Part shown: in pieces, positions 41,302 through 51,298 of the stretch
Layout of the letters: every line of letters begins with the position of its first letter
Position numbering within the stretch: position 1 is the stretch's first letter
NCBI GenBank assembly: GCA_020049835.1
Contig: JAGVLK010000011.1
Location: 1 to 64,000, forward strand
DNA length: 64,000 nucleotides
Direction: 5' to 3'
Origin: Candidatus Babeliales bacterium
Lineage (GTDB): Bacteria; Babelota; Babeliae; Babelales; Vermiphilaceae
Program-made: the position numbers and the translations under genes
The notes under the pieces: generated by a model
The model's database searches: none
What the model was told of the DNA's origin: nothing
The model's input: only the letters and a program-made list of their open reading frames with translations

Positions 41302-43833
41302 ATGGATTATCATCCGATAGTGCTTATTGTAGGAACGCGCCCAGAAGGCATCAAAATGGCTCCGGTATATTTTGCGCTCAAAAAAGCAGGATTGCCGGTT
41401 CTGTTAGTCAGTACTATGCAGCATGAGCAGTTACTGCAGGATGTCTTTGATCTGTTTAACATCAAACCGGATTATGATCTTGCCATTATGCGTCAAGGTC
41501 AGGATCTGTTTTATATAACGCAAGCGCTGTTACAAAAAACGAAAGAGCTTTTTCAGCAGATCAAACCATCGTTGGTGCTAGTTCAAGGTGATACAACCTC
41601 AACGTTCGCCGCTTCGCTTAGCGCTTTTTATGCACATATTCCGGTCATGCATATTGAAGCAGGTTTGCGTACGGGTGATATGCAATCACCATTTCCTGAA
41701 GAATTTAATCGTCGCTGCATAAGTTTACTTGCGCAGCATCATTTTGCACCCACTGCAGGAGCTGCAGCTCACTTGATAGCTGAAGGTATTGCAGATCAAG
41801 CAATAAGTATTGTAGGTAATACGGTAGTTGATGCGTTGTATATGTTGAACGATGCGCTTGCACAAGGGCGCATACAACCATCCATACGTTTACAGGAGCG
41901 CATTACCCAAAGTATAGCTAATGCAAAACATATTATATTGCTGACCATGCATCGACGTGAATCTTTTGATGGCGGTATTGAGCGTGTTCTGCAAGCAGTT
42001 GCAACATTTTTGCGTGAGCATGATGACGTTGTATGTTTTTATCCGTATCATCCCAATCCCCATGTGGTACAGGCATTGCAATATGCACAGATGCAAGAAT
42101 TAGCAAATTGCTATCTTCTTGAGCCACTCAGTTACGCTGATATGGTTTATCTTTTAAACAAGGTTGATTTGGTACTTACCGATTCAGGTGGTATTCAAGA
42201 AGAGGCTATAAGTTTAGGCAAACGTGTACTTATATTACGCGAAAAAACGGAACGTACCGAAGCCATTGCTGCAGGCATGGCGCATCTGGTGGGTACCGAT
42301 TATGCTATGATTATGGCCTATATGGAACAGTTGTATGCAACGCCATTGTTAACCGGAACCACAACATTTTATGGGGATGGAAAAGCGGCTGAAAAAATAG
42401 TACAACATATAGTGGATACTCATGTTCTTAAAAAAAGATATCAAGAGGTGTCACAACTTGCGCATGAGCAGCATGCATCAACTCTGCAGACACCATTAAT
42501 ACAAACAAAAAGGAACACAATGCATGTAGTAATGCTCGGATTAGGATATATTGGATTGCCAACCGCACTTGTAATGGCAGACCACGGATATACGGTGACC
42601 GGAGTAGATATTGACGCGGCTCGCGTTGCAGCAATTAACGCCGGTGATGCAGTTATTCAAGAACCGGAAATATATGAGCGCTTACAAGTCGCACTCCAAA
42701 AAGATAATTTTAAAGCAGTTATCCAAATATGCACGGCAGATTATTACATCATTGCGGTGCCGACACCGTTTAAAGAAGAAAAAAAAGCTGATTTGCAGTA
42801 TGTATATGCTGCAGCGGATATGATTGCAACGGTACTCAAAGCCGGTGATACAATATTACTTGAATCTACGGTGCCGGTTGGCGCAACTGATGCAGTTGCG
42901 GTGTATCTTGCACAAAGAACCGGCTTTAAAGTTGGTCATGATATATTTATTGCCCATTGCCCTGAGCGTGTATTGCCGGGAAATATATTTCATGAATTAC
43001 TGCAAAATGACCGTATTATTGGTGGCGTTACGCCTATATGTGCTCAAAAAGCGCGCGAAGTATATGCACAGTTTGTTAAAGGCGCATTGCATCTTGCTGA
43101 TGCAAAAAGTGCAGAATTAGTTAAGCTTATTGAAAATAGTTCACGCGATGTGCAGATTGCATTCGCACATCAGGTTGCTTCCATGGCATATAGTCTCGGA
43201 TTGGATCCGTATCAGATTATCGATCTTGCAAATAGGCATCCACGAGTTAATATTTTGCAACCTTCCGCGGGAGTTGGTGGCCATTGCATTGCCGTTGACC
43301 CATGGTTTTTAATTGAAACTATGCAGCCTCAAACTGCTTTATTGCAGGCAGCACGGCATATAAATGATGCACGTCCGCTTGAAATCATTGCCTATATTCA
43401 ACGAGAGATACTGGCCTTTACACGCAGCACACAACGCGTTCCTAATGTACTGTTGATGGGATTAACGTATAAACCGGATGTGGATGATCTACGTGAATCA
43501 CCGGCATTGCATATTGCACATATGCTCAAAAATGAGCCATCGTGCCGGCTGCTTGTGTGTGAACCGCATGTAAAACAGACATATCTTAAAGGTGAATTAA
43601 GCAATCGTGTTGTGAATATAACCCAAGGTGTAGAACAAGCTGATATTATAGTATTTTTAGTAGCACATACGCGGTTTAAAGCAATAGATCGTACTATATT
43701 AGCAACCAAAAAAGTTCTTGATTTTTGTGGCAGTATGCATCAAAAAGGTTCTGCAGATGAGCTGCATTGGCCAAAAGTATCTGCAGCATATATGCCACAC
43801 ATAACATCACCATTGTTACAGGAGAGTGCATGA
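41302..43833 (+). CDS. Fused UDP-GlcNAc 2-epimerase / UDP-ManNAc dehydrogenase
   Basis: An 843-residue fusion of two consecutive pathway enzymes. Residues ~5-375 are a WecB-type UDP-GlcNAc 2-epimerase (GTRPEGIKMAP, HIEAGLRTGD, FPEEFNRR, TMHRRES, DSGGIQEEA). Residues ~407-830 are a WecC-type UDP-ManNAc 6-dehydrogenase (GLGYIGLPTA, HCPERVLPG, catalytic Cys662 in GGHCIAVDP). Together they would turn UDP-GlcNAc into UDP-ManNAcA, a precursor of surface polysaccharides. The ATG for Met407 (42520) is preceded by AAAAGGA at ideal spacing, so WecC might also be made alone. Unlike most neighbours, it has no signal peptide. Its stop overlaps the next start (ATGA). Confidence 0.92.
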   Translation: MDYHPIVLIVGTRPEGIKMAPVYFALKKAGLPVLLVSTMQHEQLLQDVFDLFNIKPDYDLAIMRQGQDLFYITQALLQKTKELFQQIKPSLVLVQGDTTSTFAASLSAFYAHIPVMHIEAGLRTGDMQSPFPEEFNRRCISLLAQHHFAPTAGAAAHLIAEGIADQAISIVGNTVVDALYMLNDALAQGRIQPSIRLQERITQSIANAKHIILLTMHRRESFDGGIERVLQAVATFLREHDDVVCFYPYHPNPHVVQALQYAQMQELANCYLLEPLSYADMVYLLNKVDLVLTDSGGIQEEAISLGKRVLILREKTERTEAIAAGMAHLVGTDYAMIMAYMEQLYATPLLTGTTTFYGDGKAAEKIVQHIVDTHVLKKRYQEVSQLAHEQHASTLQTPLIQTKRNTMHVVMLGLGYIGLPTALVMADHGYTVTGVDIDAARVAAINAGDAVIQEPEIYERLQVALQKDNFKAVIQICTADYYIIAVPTPFKEEKKADLQYVYAAADMIATVLKAGDTILLESTVPVGATDAVAVYLAQRTGFKVGHDIFIAHCPERVLPGNIFHELLQNDRIIGGVTPICAQKAREVYAQFVKGALHLADAKSAELVKLIENSSRDVQIAFAHQVASMAYSLGLDPYQIIDLANRHPRVNILQPSAGVGGHCIAVDPWFLIETMQPQTALLQAARHINDARPLEIIAYIQREILAFTRSTQRVPNVLLMGLTYKPDVDDLRESPALHIAHMLKNEPSCRLLVCEPHVKQTYLKGELSNRVVNITQGVEQADIIVFLVAHTRFKAIDRTILATKKVLDFCGSMHQKGSADELHWPKVSAAYMPHITSPLLQESA

Positions 43834-45989
43834 GGCAGGTATTTTTAGAAAAAGGAGCGATGGTAATTAATGAAGTGTGTCAGCCGGCAATGGATGAGCA
43901 TGCGGTGCTTGTAGCAGTGCATTATTCATGTATCTGTTCAGAAGCGGAAGCATCGCTTATTAAACAGGCAGGATCACTTGAGTTATTTTCCAATATGTCC
44001 TATAAGATTAAGCGCGTCGTGGAATCGTTTAGCGCGCATGGTATTGATGGCGCAAAATCACTCATTAAAAGTAAACTTAAAGGTCGCATTCAGGCATTGG
44101 GTTATTCCTGCTCGGGACGTGTTATTGCTGTGGGCAAAAAAGTTACGCGATTTCGCGTGGGTGATTACGTTGCATGTGCCGGTTCAGGATATGCATATCA
44201 TGCAGATCTTGTTTGTGTGCCGGAGCATTTTGTTGTGCCCGTTGATGCAGCAATACTTAAAGAAGCAAGTGTAACAACCTTAGGTGCAATGGCCTTGCAT
44301 GCAATTCGCAAAGCATCATTACAATTAGGTGAGGTGGTTGCTGTGGTGGGGTTAAATCTTATTGGGCAACTTATTGTGCAGCTGGCAAAAAATTCCGGAT
44401 GTAAAGTTATTGCAATAGATCAATCTGAAGAGCGTCGTGCATTGGCAAAAAAAATAGGTGCTGATGAAGCACTTACACTTGATGCCGATCTGGCTGCAAA
44501 CGTTGGCTACATGTCTGCGCATAATGGTATTGATGCAGCTATTGTGACATCAGGTTCATCGATGGAGATGCGTGAGCTTTTTGGTATTATGCGGCATAAA
44601 GGTGCTGTGGTTATTACTGAAGATATCACGGTGGAAATTGATGCAGAAATAGCGTGTAAAGAGCTTGATATTCATGTTATTACTTCAGCGCATGCAGCAG
44701 CATTTGATGCGCACATGGAGCAATCAGGACAAGAACTGTGTGCACATCAACGTTGGAATGAACAGCGCAATATGCAGGCATTCGTGCAACTGCTTGAGCA
44801 AAAAAAATTAAACATTCATGCACTTATTGGACTTGAAGTTGCCGTCAATGAAATTGAAACGGTATATGAAGGCATTAAGCAGCAAAGCTTTTTGGGTGCA
44901 TTGCTTACGTATGATATGCCGGAGTACCAAGTGCAACAGCTACAAGAGCAGCCGGCGGAAGCGGTGGCAACGGGAATACGTTGTACCTTTATGCCGGCAC
45001 GCAAAGATGAATTGCGCGTAGGTATTGTTGGGGTTGGTGATTTTGCAAAAGTTACGCTGATGCCTTTGCTTTCCCGCATTAAAGATATCAAGATTCAAGC
45101 AATTGCAGATGCGGATATTACGGTGTCAATGCAGGCTAAAAAAATCTATGATGCACAGATTGCATGTGCTGATTACAAAGAGCTTTTGCAAGATGATGCT
45201 GTTGATGTTTTGGTGATTGCATCACCGCATCGCTATCATTGCATGCAAGCGCTGGATGCATTGAGTATGTCAAAAGCGGTATTTTTAGAAAAACCGATGG
45301 TGACTGATAGTAAGCAGCTGCAGGCTTGTGCCGATTTTTTCAAATTGTATCCCAATGCACCGTTTGTGGTAGATTACAACCGTTCATTTGCGCCGGCAAT
45401 CAAAAAAATAAAGCAGGCGCTGCAGGGTCGTAATACACCGGTTATGATGCATTATCGCATGCAGGTGCAATCATTGGCAAAAGATCATTGGATGCAAACT
45501 GAAATTGGTGCCGGACGCATTATTGGTGATGCATGCCATATTATTGATCTCTTTTGTTATCTTATTGATTCTGATGTATTTGCCGTTTCGGTAGAAGCGA
45601 TGCATAGCATGGATGAGCATATTTTCCCAACCGATAACTTTGTAGTGCATTTGAGTTTTAAAGATGGTTCGATATGTTCATTGCTTTATACGGCAATAGG
45701 ACATGGTAAGATGAATAAAGAACGCATGGAGCTTTTCTTTGATGGTAAAGCTATTGTGCTTGATGATTATACAACTCTTGAAGGATTTGGGTTTTCAAGC
45801 AGTTTTGACCAAACTTATTCGGTTTCAGACAAAGGGCATACAGCGTTACTTGAGCAGTTTTTTGCCAATTTGCGCAAGCCCGTGTTTGAATCGCCCATAC
45901 CACTTGAACGTTTGTTGCGTGTAGCTCGTATAACTTTAATTATTGATGCCCTTGCATGTAAAGGGGGAGGAACACAAGATGTTGAATAA
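43830..45989 (+). CDS. Bi-domain oxidoreductase (zinc-ADH-like + Gfo/Idh/MocA)
   Basis: A 719-residue protein with two dehydrogenase modules. The N-terminal half is a medium-chain alcohol-dehydrogenase-like domain (GYSCSGRVIAVG, FRVGDYVACAG, then the Rossmann VAVVGLNLIGQL). From about residue 390 it is a Gfo/Idh/MocA oxidoreductase (VGIVGVGDFAK, VIASPHRYH, FLEKPM, and DACHIIDLFCYL). Proteins of this layout occur in polysaccharide clusters, but their substrate is not settled; a 3-keto sugar nucleotide is a reasonable guess. The start overlaps the upstream stop (ATGA) with GGAGAG before it, and its own end overlaps manC, so it is in the middle of an operon. No signal peptide. Confidence 0.85.
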   Translation: MRQVFLEKGAMVINEVCQPAMDEHAVLVAVHYSCICSEAEASLIKQAGSLELFSNMSYKIKRVVESFSAHGIDGAKSLIKSKLKGRIQALGYSCSGRVIAVGKKVTRFRVGDYVACAGSGYAYHADLVCVPEHFVVPVDAAILKEASVTTLGAMALHAIRKASLQLGEVVAVVGLNLIGQLIVQLAKNSGCKVIAIDQSEERRALAKKIGADEALTLDADLAANVGYMSAHNGIDAAIVTSGSSMEMRELFGIMRHKGAVVITEDITVEIDAEIACKELDIHVITSAHAAAFDAHMEQSGQELCAHQRWNEQRNMQAFVQLLEQKKLNIHALIGLEVAVNEIETVYEGIKQQSFLGALLTYDMPEYQVQQLQEQPAEAVATGIRCTFMPARKDELRVGIVGVGDFAKVTLMPLLSRIKDIKIQAIADADITVSMQAKKIYDAQIACADYKELLQDDAVDVLVIASPHRYHCMQALDALSMSKAVFLEKPMVTDSKQLQACADFFKLYPNAPFVVDYNRSFAPAIKKIKQALQGRNTPVMMHYRMQVQSLAKDHWMQTEIGAGRIIGDACHIIDLFCYLIDSDVFAVSVEAMHSMDEHIFPTDNFVVHLSFKDGSICSLLYTAIGHGKMNKERMELFFDGKAIVLDDYTTLEGFGFSSSFDQTYSVSDKGHTALLEQFFANLRKPVFESPIPLERLLRVARITLIIDALACKGGGTQDVE

Positions 45990-47085
45990 AGTAATGATAA
46001 GTCTATGTATTGCAAGCTCAATCTTTGGTGTGCAAGAAGATTGCCAGAAGCATTTGTATCCGATTCTTATGGCCGGTGGTGATGGGCATCGTATGTGGCC
46101 ATTGAGCCGTCAATTGCGCCCAAAGCAGTTATTAACATTGGGTACCGATCAAACATTGGTAGAGCAGACGCTGGAGCGTGCATTAATGATTGCACCAAAG
46201 AGTAATATTTGGGTTGGTACAACGGCGCAGCATGCCCATGCATTGCAACAGAATATTGGCACACGTGTAGGTAGATTTGTGATTGAGCCGGGCTTGCGTA
46301 ATACTGCACCGGCTATTTTATTAGATTGTCTAGAGTTGCAAGATCAGGACCCGCAAGCGTTGGCGATTTTCTTTCCAGCTGATGCATTTATCCCCAAACG
46401 TGATAATAAAAAGTTCGCCAGTTTTATCCAAGATGCAGTAGCGTATGCATTGCAGCATGATCAAATAGTGTTGCTTGGCGTAGAGCCGACGTTTCCGGCA
46501 ACAGGATATGGCTATATTGAATATGATAAACAGACTGCACGCAGAGCAACGCCGCCCTATCCGGTTACACGCTTTCGTGAAAAGCCTTCGTATGAAGTTG
46601 CGCAGCAGTTTCTAGACGATGGCAATAAGCTTTGGAATGTAAGTATATTTTGTGCACAAGTGAGTACTTTTATTCGGGAATATGCAGCAGCTGCACCACA
46701 TATTTATGAGGCAGTCTGTGCTTATCGACGCGGCGAAATTTCCTATGATGCCATACCTTCAGATTCAATTGATTATGCCGTTATAGAGCGGAGCAATCAT
46801 ATTGCAGTATTGCCGGTAGATTTTTCCTGGTGTGATGTAGGTAACATTGAAGTGTATTTAACGTTAAAGCAAAATTATAACACACTGGACGCTAATTATA
46901 TCGGTATTGCATCACAAAATAATCTTATTGATGTACCGGGTAAATTAGTGGCACTTGTAGGTGTCGATAACCTTTGTGTTGTGGAAGTTGATGATGCACT
47001 GTTGATTGTTAATCGTTCTGCTACTGAAGATGTGCGTGGTATTGTTAAATTGCTTAAACAACGCAATAGTACGCAGCATTTATAA
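45979..47085 (+). CDS. manC: Mannose-1-phosphate guanylyltransferase with signal peptide
   Basis: ManC makes GDP-mannose from mannose 1-phosphate and GTP. The nucleotidyltransferase signature is present as MAGGDGHRMWPLSR..RPKQLL (normally AGGxGxRLWPLSR), with FPADAFI, GYGYIEYD, FREKP and the W-N-x-S-I-F segment following. The protein is 368 residues and lacks the C-terminal isomerase domain of two-domain forms. Unusually, the domain is preceded by a ~17-residue hydrophobic signal sequence (LNKVMISLCIASSIFG). GGGGGAGG lies at a normal distance before that ATG, so the extension is translated. It overlaps the previous gene by 11 bases. Export of an enzyme that needs GTP is unexpected. Confidence 0.9.
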   Translation: MLNKVMISLCIASSIFGVQEDCQKHLYPILMAGGDGHRMWPLSRQLRPKQLLTLGTDQTLVEQTLERALMIAPKSNIWVGTTAQHAHALQQNIGTRVGRFVIEPGLRNTAPAILLDCLELQDQDPQALAIFFPADAFIPKRDNKKFASFIQDAVAYALQHDQIVLLGVEPTFPATGYGYIEYDKQTARRATPPYPVTRFREKPSYEVAQQFLDDGNKLWNVSIFCAQVSTFIREYAAAAPHIYEAVCAYRRGEISYDAIPSDSIDYAVIERSNHIAVLPVDFSWCDVGNIEVYLTLKQNYNTLDANYIGIASQNNLIDVPGKLVALVGVDNLCVVEVDDALLIVNRSATEDVRGIVKLLKQRNSTQHL

Positions 47086-47212
47086 AAATGCACATATGAT
47101 TAGATGGCGGTTGTGGTGTTTATGTTGCGGTATGATTCTGCTTTACATTTAAAGGCATATTTTTTAAGCTACAACGCATAGTACAAACGCTTTTATACAA
47201 GGCAATAAACCT

Positions 47213-48229
47213 ATGCACATACAAAAAAGGTTGTGGTTAGTAATAAGTATCTCTTTTATGGCATCAGCAGCGGCCGCACAATCTATGGCGCGGACAGCAA
47301 AAATATTTGTTGCCGGACATCGTGGATTGGTTGGTTCAGCACTCATACGTGCGTTGCGCACCGCAGGATTTACTAATATCATTACACGCTCGCATCATGA
47401 GCTTGATCTGCGCGATCAACAGGCAGTATTTAATTTCTTTGCTGCACAGCGGCCCGATTATGTATTTTTAGCTGCGGCAAAAGTTGGTGGTATTTTAGCT
47501 AATCGTGATCATCCTGCCGAATTTATATATGATAATCTTATGATTGAAGCAAATGTGATACAGGCGGCGTACCGTTTTGGGGTTAAAAAGTTGCTCTTCT
47601 TGGGCTCCTCGTGTATTTATCCGCGGATGGCACCGCAGCCCATTTGTGAAGAATATCTGCTAACAGGCGAACTCGAAACTACTAATTATGCCTACGCGAT
47701 TGCAAAAATTGCCGGTATTAAAATGTGCCAAGCGTATAATGAGCAGTATGGCACCAAGTTTATTTCGGTTATGCCAACTAATTTATACGGTCCATATGAT
47801 AATTTTGATGAACAATCATCGCATGTGTTGCCGGCATTATTGCGCAAATTTCATCTGGCTAAAGTACAAAATGCTCCTGAGGTTGTACTCTGGGGCACCG
47901 GAACACCGTATCGTGAATTTTTACATGTGGATGATCTTGCCCAGGCATGTCTGTTTTTAATGGAGAGCTATGATGGTGCTGAAATTATAAATATTGGTAC
48001 CGGTACGGATGTGCAGATCCGTGAACTTGCTGAATTAATTAAAGAGCTGGTGGGTTATACCGGAGAAATTGTATGGGACACGAGCAAACCGGATGGTACG
48101 CCACGTAAGCTGCTTAATGTAGAGCGTTTACGTGCACTTGGATGGACTGCACAAATACCATTACAAGAAGGAATATCTACTACCTATGCATGGTGCAATG
48201 AGCAACGTGTTTTTGAAAGGATGAACTAA
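47213..48229 (+). CDS. fcl: GDP-L-fucose synthase with signal peptide
   Basis: Fcl epimerises and reduces GDP-4-keto-6-deoxymannose to GDP-L-fucose. The 338-residue protein has the NADP motif [15 protein letters not shown] with the catalytic serine, the YAYAIAK motif (Tyr and Lys), and the family's [12 protein letters not shown] stretch. Residues 1-22 are a textbook signal peptide (QKRLW, hydrophobic core, ASAAAA|Q) not found in ordinary Fcl. An internal Met (MARTAK, 47285) would give a normal-length enzyme, but no ribosome binding site precedes it. It is directly linked to gmd by a TAATG overlap. Confidence 0.92.
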   Translation: MHIQKRLWLVISISFMASAAAAQSMARTAKIFVAGHRGLVGSALIRALRTAGFTNIITRSHHELDLRDQQAVFNFFAAQRPDYVFLAAAKVGGILANRDHPAEFIYDNLMIEANVIQAAYRFGVKKLLFLGSSCIYPRMAPQPICEEYLLTGELETTNYAYAIAKIAGIKMCQAYNEQYGTKFISVMPTNLYGPYDNFDEQSSHVLPALLRKFHLAKVQNAPEVVLWGTGTPYREFLHVDDLAQACLFLMESYDGAEIINIGTGTDVQIRELAELIKELVGYTGEIVWDTSKPDGTPRKLLNVERLRALGWTAQIPLQEGISTTYAWCNEQRVFERMN

Positions 48230-49347
48230 TGAAGAGATTACCTTTATTTTTAAGTATGTTACTTATTTCAAGCAACGTGCTGACAGCAAAAGTTGCGCTT
48301 ATTTTTGGTATAACCGGTCAAGATGGTTCATATTTGGCTGAGCTGTTGCTTGATATGGGTTATGAAGTACATGGCGTAAAGCGTCGTTCTTCAAGTTTTA
48401 ATACGATGCGTATTGATCATTTACATCATGATGAACATGAAAGACGTGATCACAATTTTTATTTACATTATGGGGATGTTACGGATGCATGCAGCGTTAT
48501 AAACTTGTTGCAAAAAATAAAACCTGATGAAATTTATAATTTATCAGCACAAAGCCATGTAAAAGTTTCGTTTGATATGCCGGCATATACGGCTTCAGTT
48601 GATGCATTTGGAACGCTTCATATCCTTGAGGCTATACGGACCTTGGGCATGGAAGAGACGACACGTTTTTATCAAGCATCAACCAGCGAACTGTATGGCA
48701 AAGTGCAGGAGATTCCGCAAACGGAAAAGACGCCGTTTTATCCACGTTCGCCCTATGGTGTAGCAAAACTCTATGCATTTTGGATCGTTAAAAATTATCG
48801 TGAAGCATATGGCATACATGCTTGCAATGGTATTCTCTTTAATCACGAATCACCACGACGTGGGGAAACGTTTGTAACGCGCAAAATTACTCGCGCCATT
48901 GCACGCATAAAATATGGCATGCAAGAAACATTGTATTTAGGAAATCTTGATTCTAAACGAGATTGGGGCCATGCTCGAGACTATGTGTATGCAATGTGGT
49001 TAATGTTACAGCAACCGCAAGGGGATGATTTTGTCATCGCAACAGGACAGATGCATACCGTGCGTGAGTTTGTAGAGGCAGCATGTGCTTGCTGTGGTAT
49101 TGATATTGTTTGGCAAGGCAGTGGCGTTGATGAATGTGGTGTCGATAAAAAAACCGGTAAAATAATTGTACGTGTTGATGAACGTTATTTTAGACCGACG
49201 GAAGTTGATCTACTTATTGGTGATGCTACTAAAGCACAACAACTGTTACATTGGGAACCAAAAGTGGCATTCGATGAACTGGTTAATGAAATGATGCAGC
49301 ATGAAATACAGATTATGAAGCAATGCGCTATTGTAATGAATTGGTAA
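48229..49347 (+). CDS. gmd: GDP-mannose 4,6-dehydratase with signal peptide
   Basis: Gmd converts GDP-mannose to GDP-4-keto-6-deoxymannose, the step before Fcl. The 372-residue protein has [16 protein letters not shown] (NADP loop), [17 protein letters not shown] with the catalytic residues, and [12 protein letters not shown] (Tyr-x3-Lys), all as in the family. The core is preceded by a 20-residue signal peptide (KRLPLFL...NVLTA|K). AAAGGA lies seven bases before that ATG and no other Met stands close to the core, so the signal peptide is firmly part of the protein. It shares one base with the fcl stop. Confidence 0.95.
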   Translation: MKRLPLFLSMLLISSNVLTAKVALIFGITGQDGSYLAELLLDMGYEVHGVKRRSSSFNTMRIDHLHHDEHERRDHNFYLHYGDVTDACSVINLLQKIKPDEIYNLSAQSHVKVSFDMPAYTASVDAFGTLHILEAIRTLGMEETTRFYQASTSELYGKVQEIPQTEKTPFYPRSPYGVAKLYAFWIVKNYREAYGIHACNGILFNHESPRRGETFVTRKITRAIARIKYGMQETLYLGNLDSKRDWGHARDYVYAMWLMLQQPQGDDFVIATGQMHTVREFVEAACACCGIDIVWQGSGVDECGVDKKTGKIIVRVDERYFRPTEVDLLIGDATKAQQLLHWEPKVAFDELVNEMMQHEIQIMKQCAIVMNW

Positions 49348-49371
49348 TAGAGTTAATCGAGGAGAGAGATA

Positions 49372-50169
49372 ATGAAGCGATTTCTTATGTTGCTGTTTCT
49401 GTTGCAAACAGCATGCGCACAGATTGCGCAAAAATCTATGGTGATTATTATACCTTCTTATAATAATATTGCATGGTATGAGGGGAACTTAAACTCGGCA
49501 TGTTTTCAGGAATATGATAACTATCGCATTATCTATATTGATGATGCATCTACCGATGGTACCGGTGATGCGGTGCAAGCATATATTGAGCAGCATCAAC
49601 TTGCTGATCGGGTCACCTTTATACGCAATACAACAAATAAAGGTGCACTGGCAAATATATATTATGCAGTATTGAGCTGTAATAATACAGACATTATTGT
49701 GCTTTTAGACGGTGATGATCGGTTAATGCATAATCGTGTATTGCAGATCGTAAACGAAGCTTACGCCGATGAAGTATGGTTAACCTATGGTCAGTTTCAA
49801 GGTGATCCCGATGGGGTTATGGGCTGCTGCGCACCCATGCCCGCTCATGTTATTGCAAGCAATAGCTTTAGGCGCCATGCATGGGTTACATCACATCTAC
49901 GTACATTTTATGCCAAACTATTTAAAAATATTAAAGCTGAAGATATGATCGCAGATAATGAGTTTATGCGTGTTGCATGGGATTTGGCCTTTATGATTCC
50001 TATGTTGGAAATGGCGGGCGAGCGCATACGTTTTATACCTGATGTGCTTTACTTATATAACAAAAGAAATCCCATTAGCGATTTTAGGATAAATTTAGTA
50101 AAACAGGAACAATATGAGCGCATGATTCGCAGCAAGCCGATGTATACACGTATCGATCATCTGTTTTGA
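49372..50169 (+). CDS. Exported family 2 glycosyltransferase
   Basis: A 265-residue GT-A fold glycosyltransferase of the GT2 type. VIIIPSYNN is the first strand, IDDASTDGT the nucleotide-binding turn, and LDGDDR the metal-binding DxD-like motif. These enzymes move a sugar from a nucleotide donor to a growing glycan. A 16-residue signal peptide (KRFLMLLFLLQTACA|Q) precedes the domain, with GGAGAG well placed upstream. Apart from that peptide there is no membrane segment. It follows gmd by 24 bases and ends the plus-strand operon begun at 41302. Donor and acceptor are unknown. Confidence 0.85.
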   Translation: MKRFLMLLFLLQTACAQIAQKSMVIIIPSYNNIAWYEGNLNSACFQEYDNYRIIYIDDASTDGTGDAVQAYIEQHQLADRVTFIRNTTNKGALANIYYAVLSCNNTDIIVLLDGDDRLMHNRVLQIVNEAYADEVWLTYGQFQGDPDGVMGCCAPMPAHVIASNSFRRHAWVTSHLRTFYAKLFKNIKAEDMIADNEFMRVAWDLAFMIPMLEMAGERIRFIPDVLYLYNKRNPISDFRINLVKQEQYERMIRSKPMYTRIDHLF

Positions 50170-50228
50170 GTGGCATAATAATAGATGAAACATATGATAA
50201 AGAAACTGAAAATTGGAACGATTAATGT

Positions 50229-51176
50229 TCATCGATGTTGATTACTCAACGTGGTTTGCCGTATGATTTTAGGAACTGTAAGCGGCGTTTGGAGGCCATG
50301 CAGATATCCTTTGTACGCTTCAGGTTGGCGCAATAACATCGCTTCAAGAAATAATCCTATAATGCTCCACCAATGGGCGATCATGCGCAAAGGATTGTAA
50401 GTGTTAAAATTTTTTGCAAACAGATAACGATAGTTACGCATCAACATTGCACGATTGGCAAACATAGCATCACGTTCAGCAGGACTTTGAATATGTTGTA
50501 GTCGTGCAGCTGGGTTAAAAAAAAGTGGCCCATCTTGCCTAATTCTGCGAGCAATATCGGCATCTTCCATGTAAGCATAAGTTGCCAGTGCAGTATCAAA
50601 TTGATGTTTTTTAAGTACTTGTGCACGAAATGCCATGCAGCAACCGCCTAAGATTTCTACCTCTTTAAATTGTTGTGTGCCATAGGGATGAGTTGGAATG
50701 CCCGATGCAGTAAAATTTCCTGATCCATGTTCATGTTGCAACAGAAATATTTTGCGAAAGAGTCGATGTAAGCCGATCTTTTTTGGTGCAATATTGGTAA
50801 TGGTGCCCATGCCAGCAACATACTGAGGGTGATGCACAAATACTTCATCCATACACTGAAGATAGGTCGGTTCAAGAATAACATCATCATCAAAAAAATA
50901 GATAAATTCGCGCGTTGCAGTACGTAATCCTAAATTACGCTGTAAAGTAAGTCCTTTTGGGCTTTTAAGATAATGTAACGCTGTATGAGGAAAATAGGAA
51001 TGGCTGAATAGTTCTATAAGTTCAGGATGATTGTCCCATGCATCGTTGGAAGCATCAACAATAATAATTTCATTTGGGGGTAGCGTTTGCGTGCTTAAAG
51101 AGGATAAACATGTATATAGATCCGTATGCCGGTTATACGTGCAAAGAATAACGCTGATTGAATGTTTATAGTTCAT
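50229..51176 (-). CDS. Cytosolic family 2 glycosyltransferase
   Basis: A 315-residue GT2 enzyme with SVILCTYNRH at its start, IIVDASND, FFDDDVIL (DxD motif), GGCCMAFR, and YMEDADIARR, the usual order for family 2. A hydrophobic, tryptophan-bearing segment near residues 260-280 could associate with the membrane. Unlike its neighbours it has no signal peptide, so it probably works on the cytoplasmic side. It is on the opposite strand to the upstream operon and shows no close partner. Confidence 0.85.
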   Translation of the reverse strand: MNYKHSISVILCTYNRHTDLYTCLSSLSTQTLPPNEIIIVDASNDAWDNHPELIELFSHSYFPHTALHYLKSPKGLTLQRNLGLRTATREFIYFFDDDVILEPTYLQCMDEVFVHHPQYVAGMGTITNIAPKKIGLHRLFRKIFLLQHEHGSGNFTASGIPTHPYGTQQFKEVEILGGCCMAFRAQVLKKHQFDTALATYAYMEDADIARRIRQDGPLFFNPAARLQHIQSPAERDAMFANRAMLMRNYRYLFAKNFNTYNPLRMIAHWWSIIGLFLEAMLLRQPEAYKGYLHGLQTPLTVPKIIRQTTLSNQHR

Positions 51177-51298
51177 AGCTTTTATAAAGGCGTTGTGCCT
51201 TTTTTCCTCTTTTTATGAGTCATGCGCTTCTGTTGATCACCATAGCATAAACTATGGTGAGAGGGAAGATGTAGAAGTTCTTTTTGGGTAATCTTGTT

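Noticed and set aside
47285-48229. Shorter Fcl starting at the internal Met (MARTAK) without a signal peptide
   Set aside because: No Shine-Dalgarno sequence precedes it, while neighbouring genes in the same operon have signal peptides with good sites; the longer form is preferred, though proteomics is needed to settle it.
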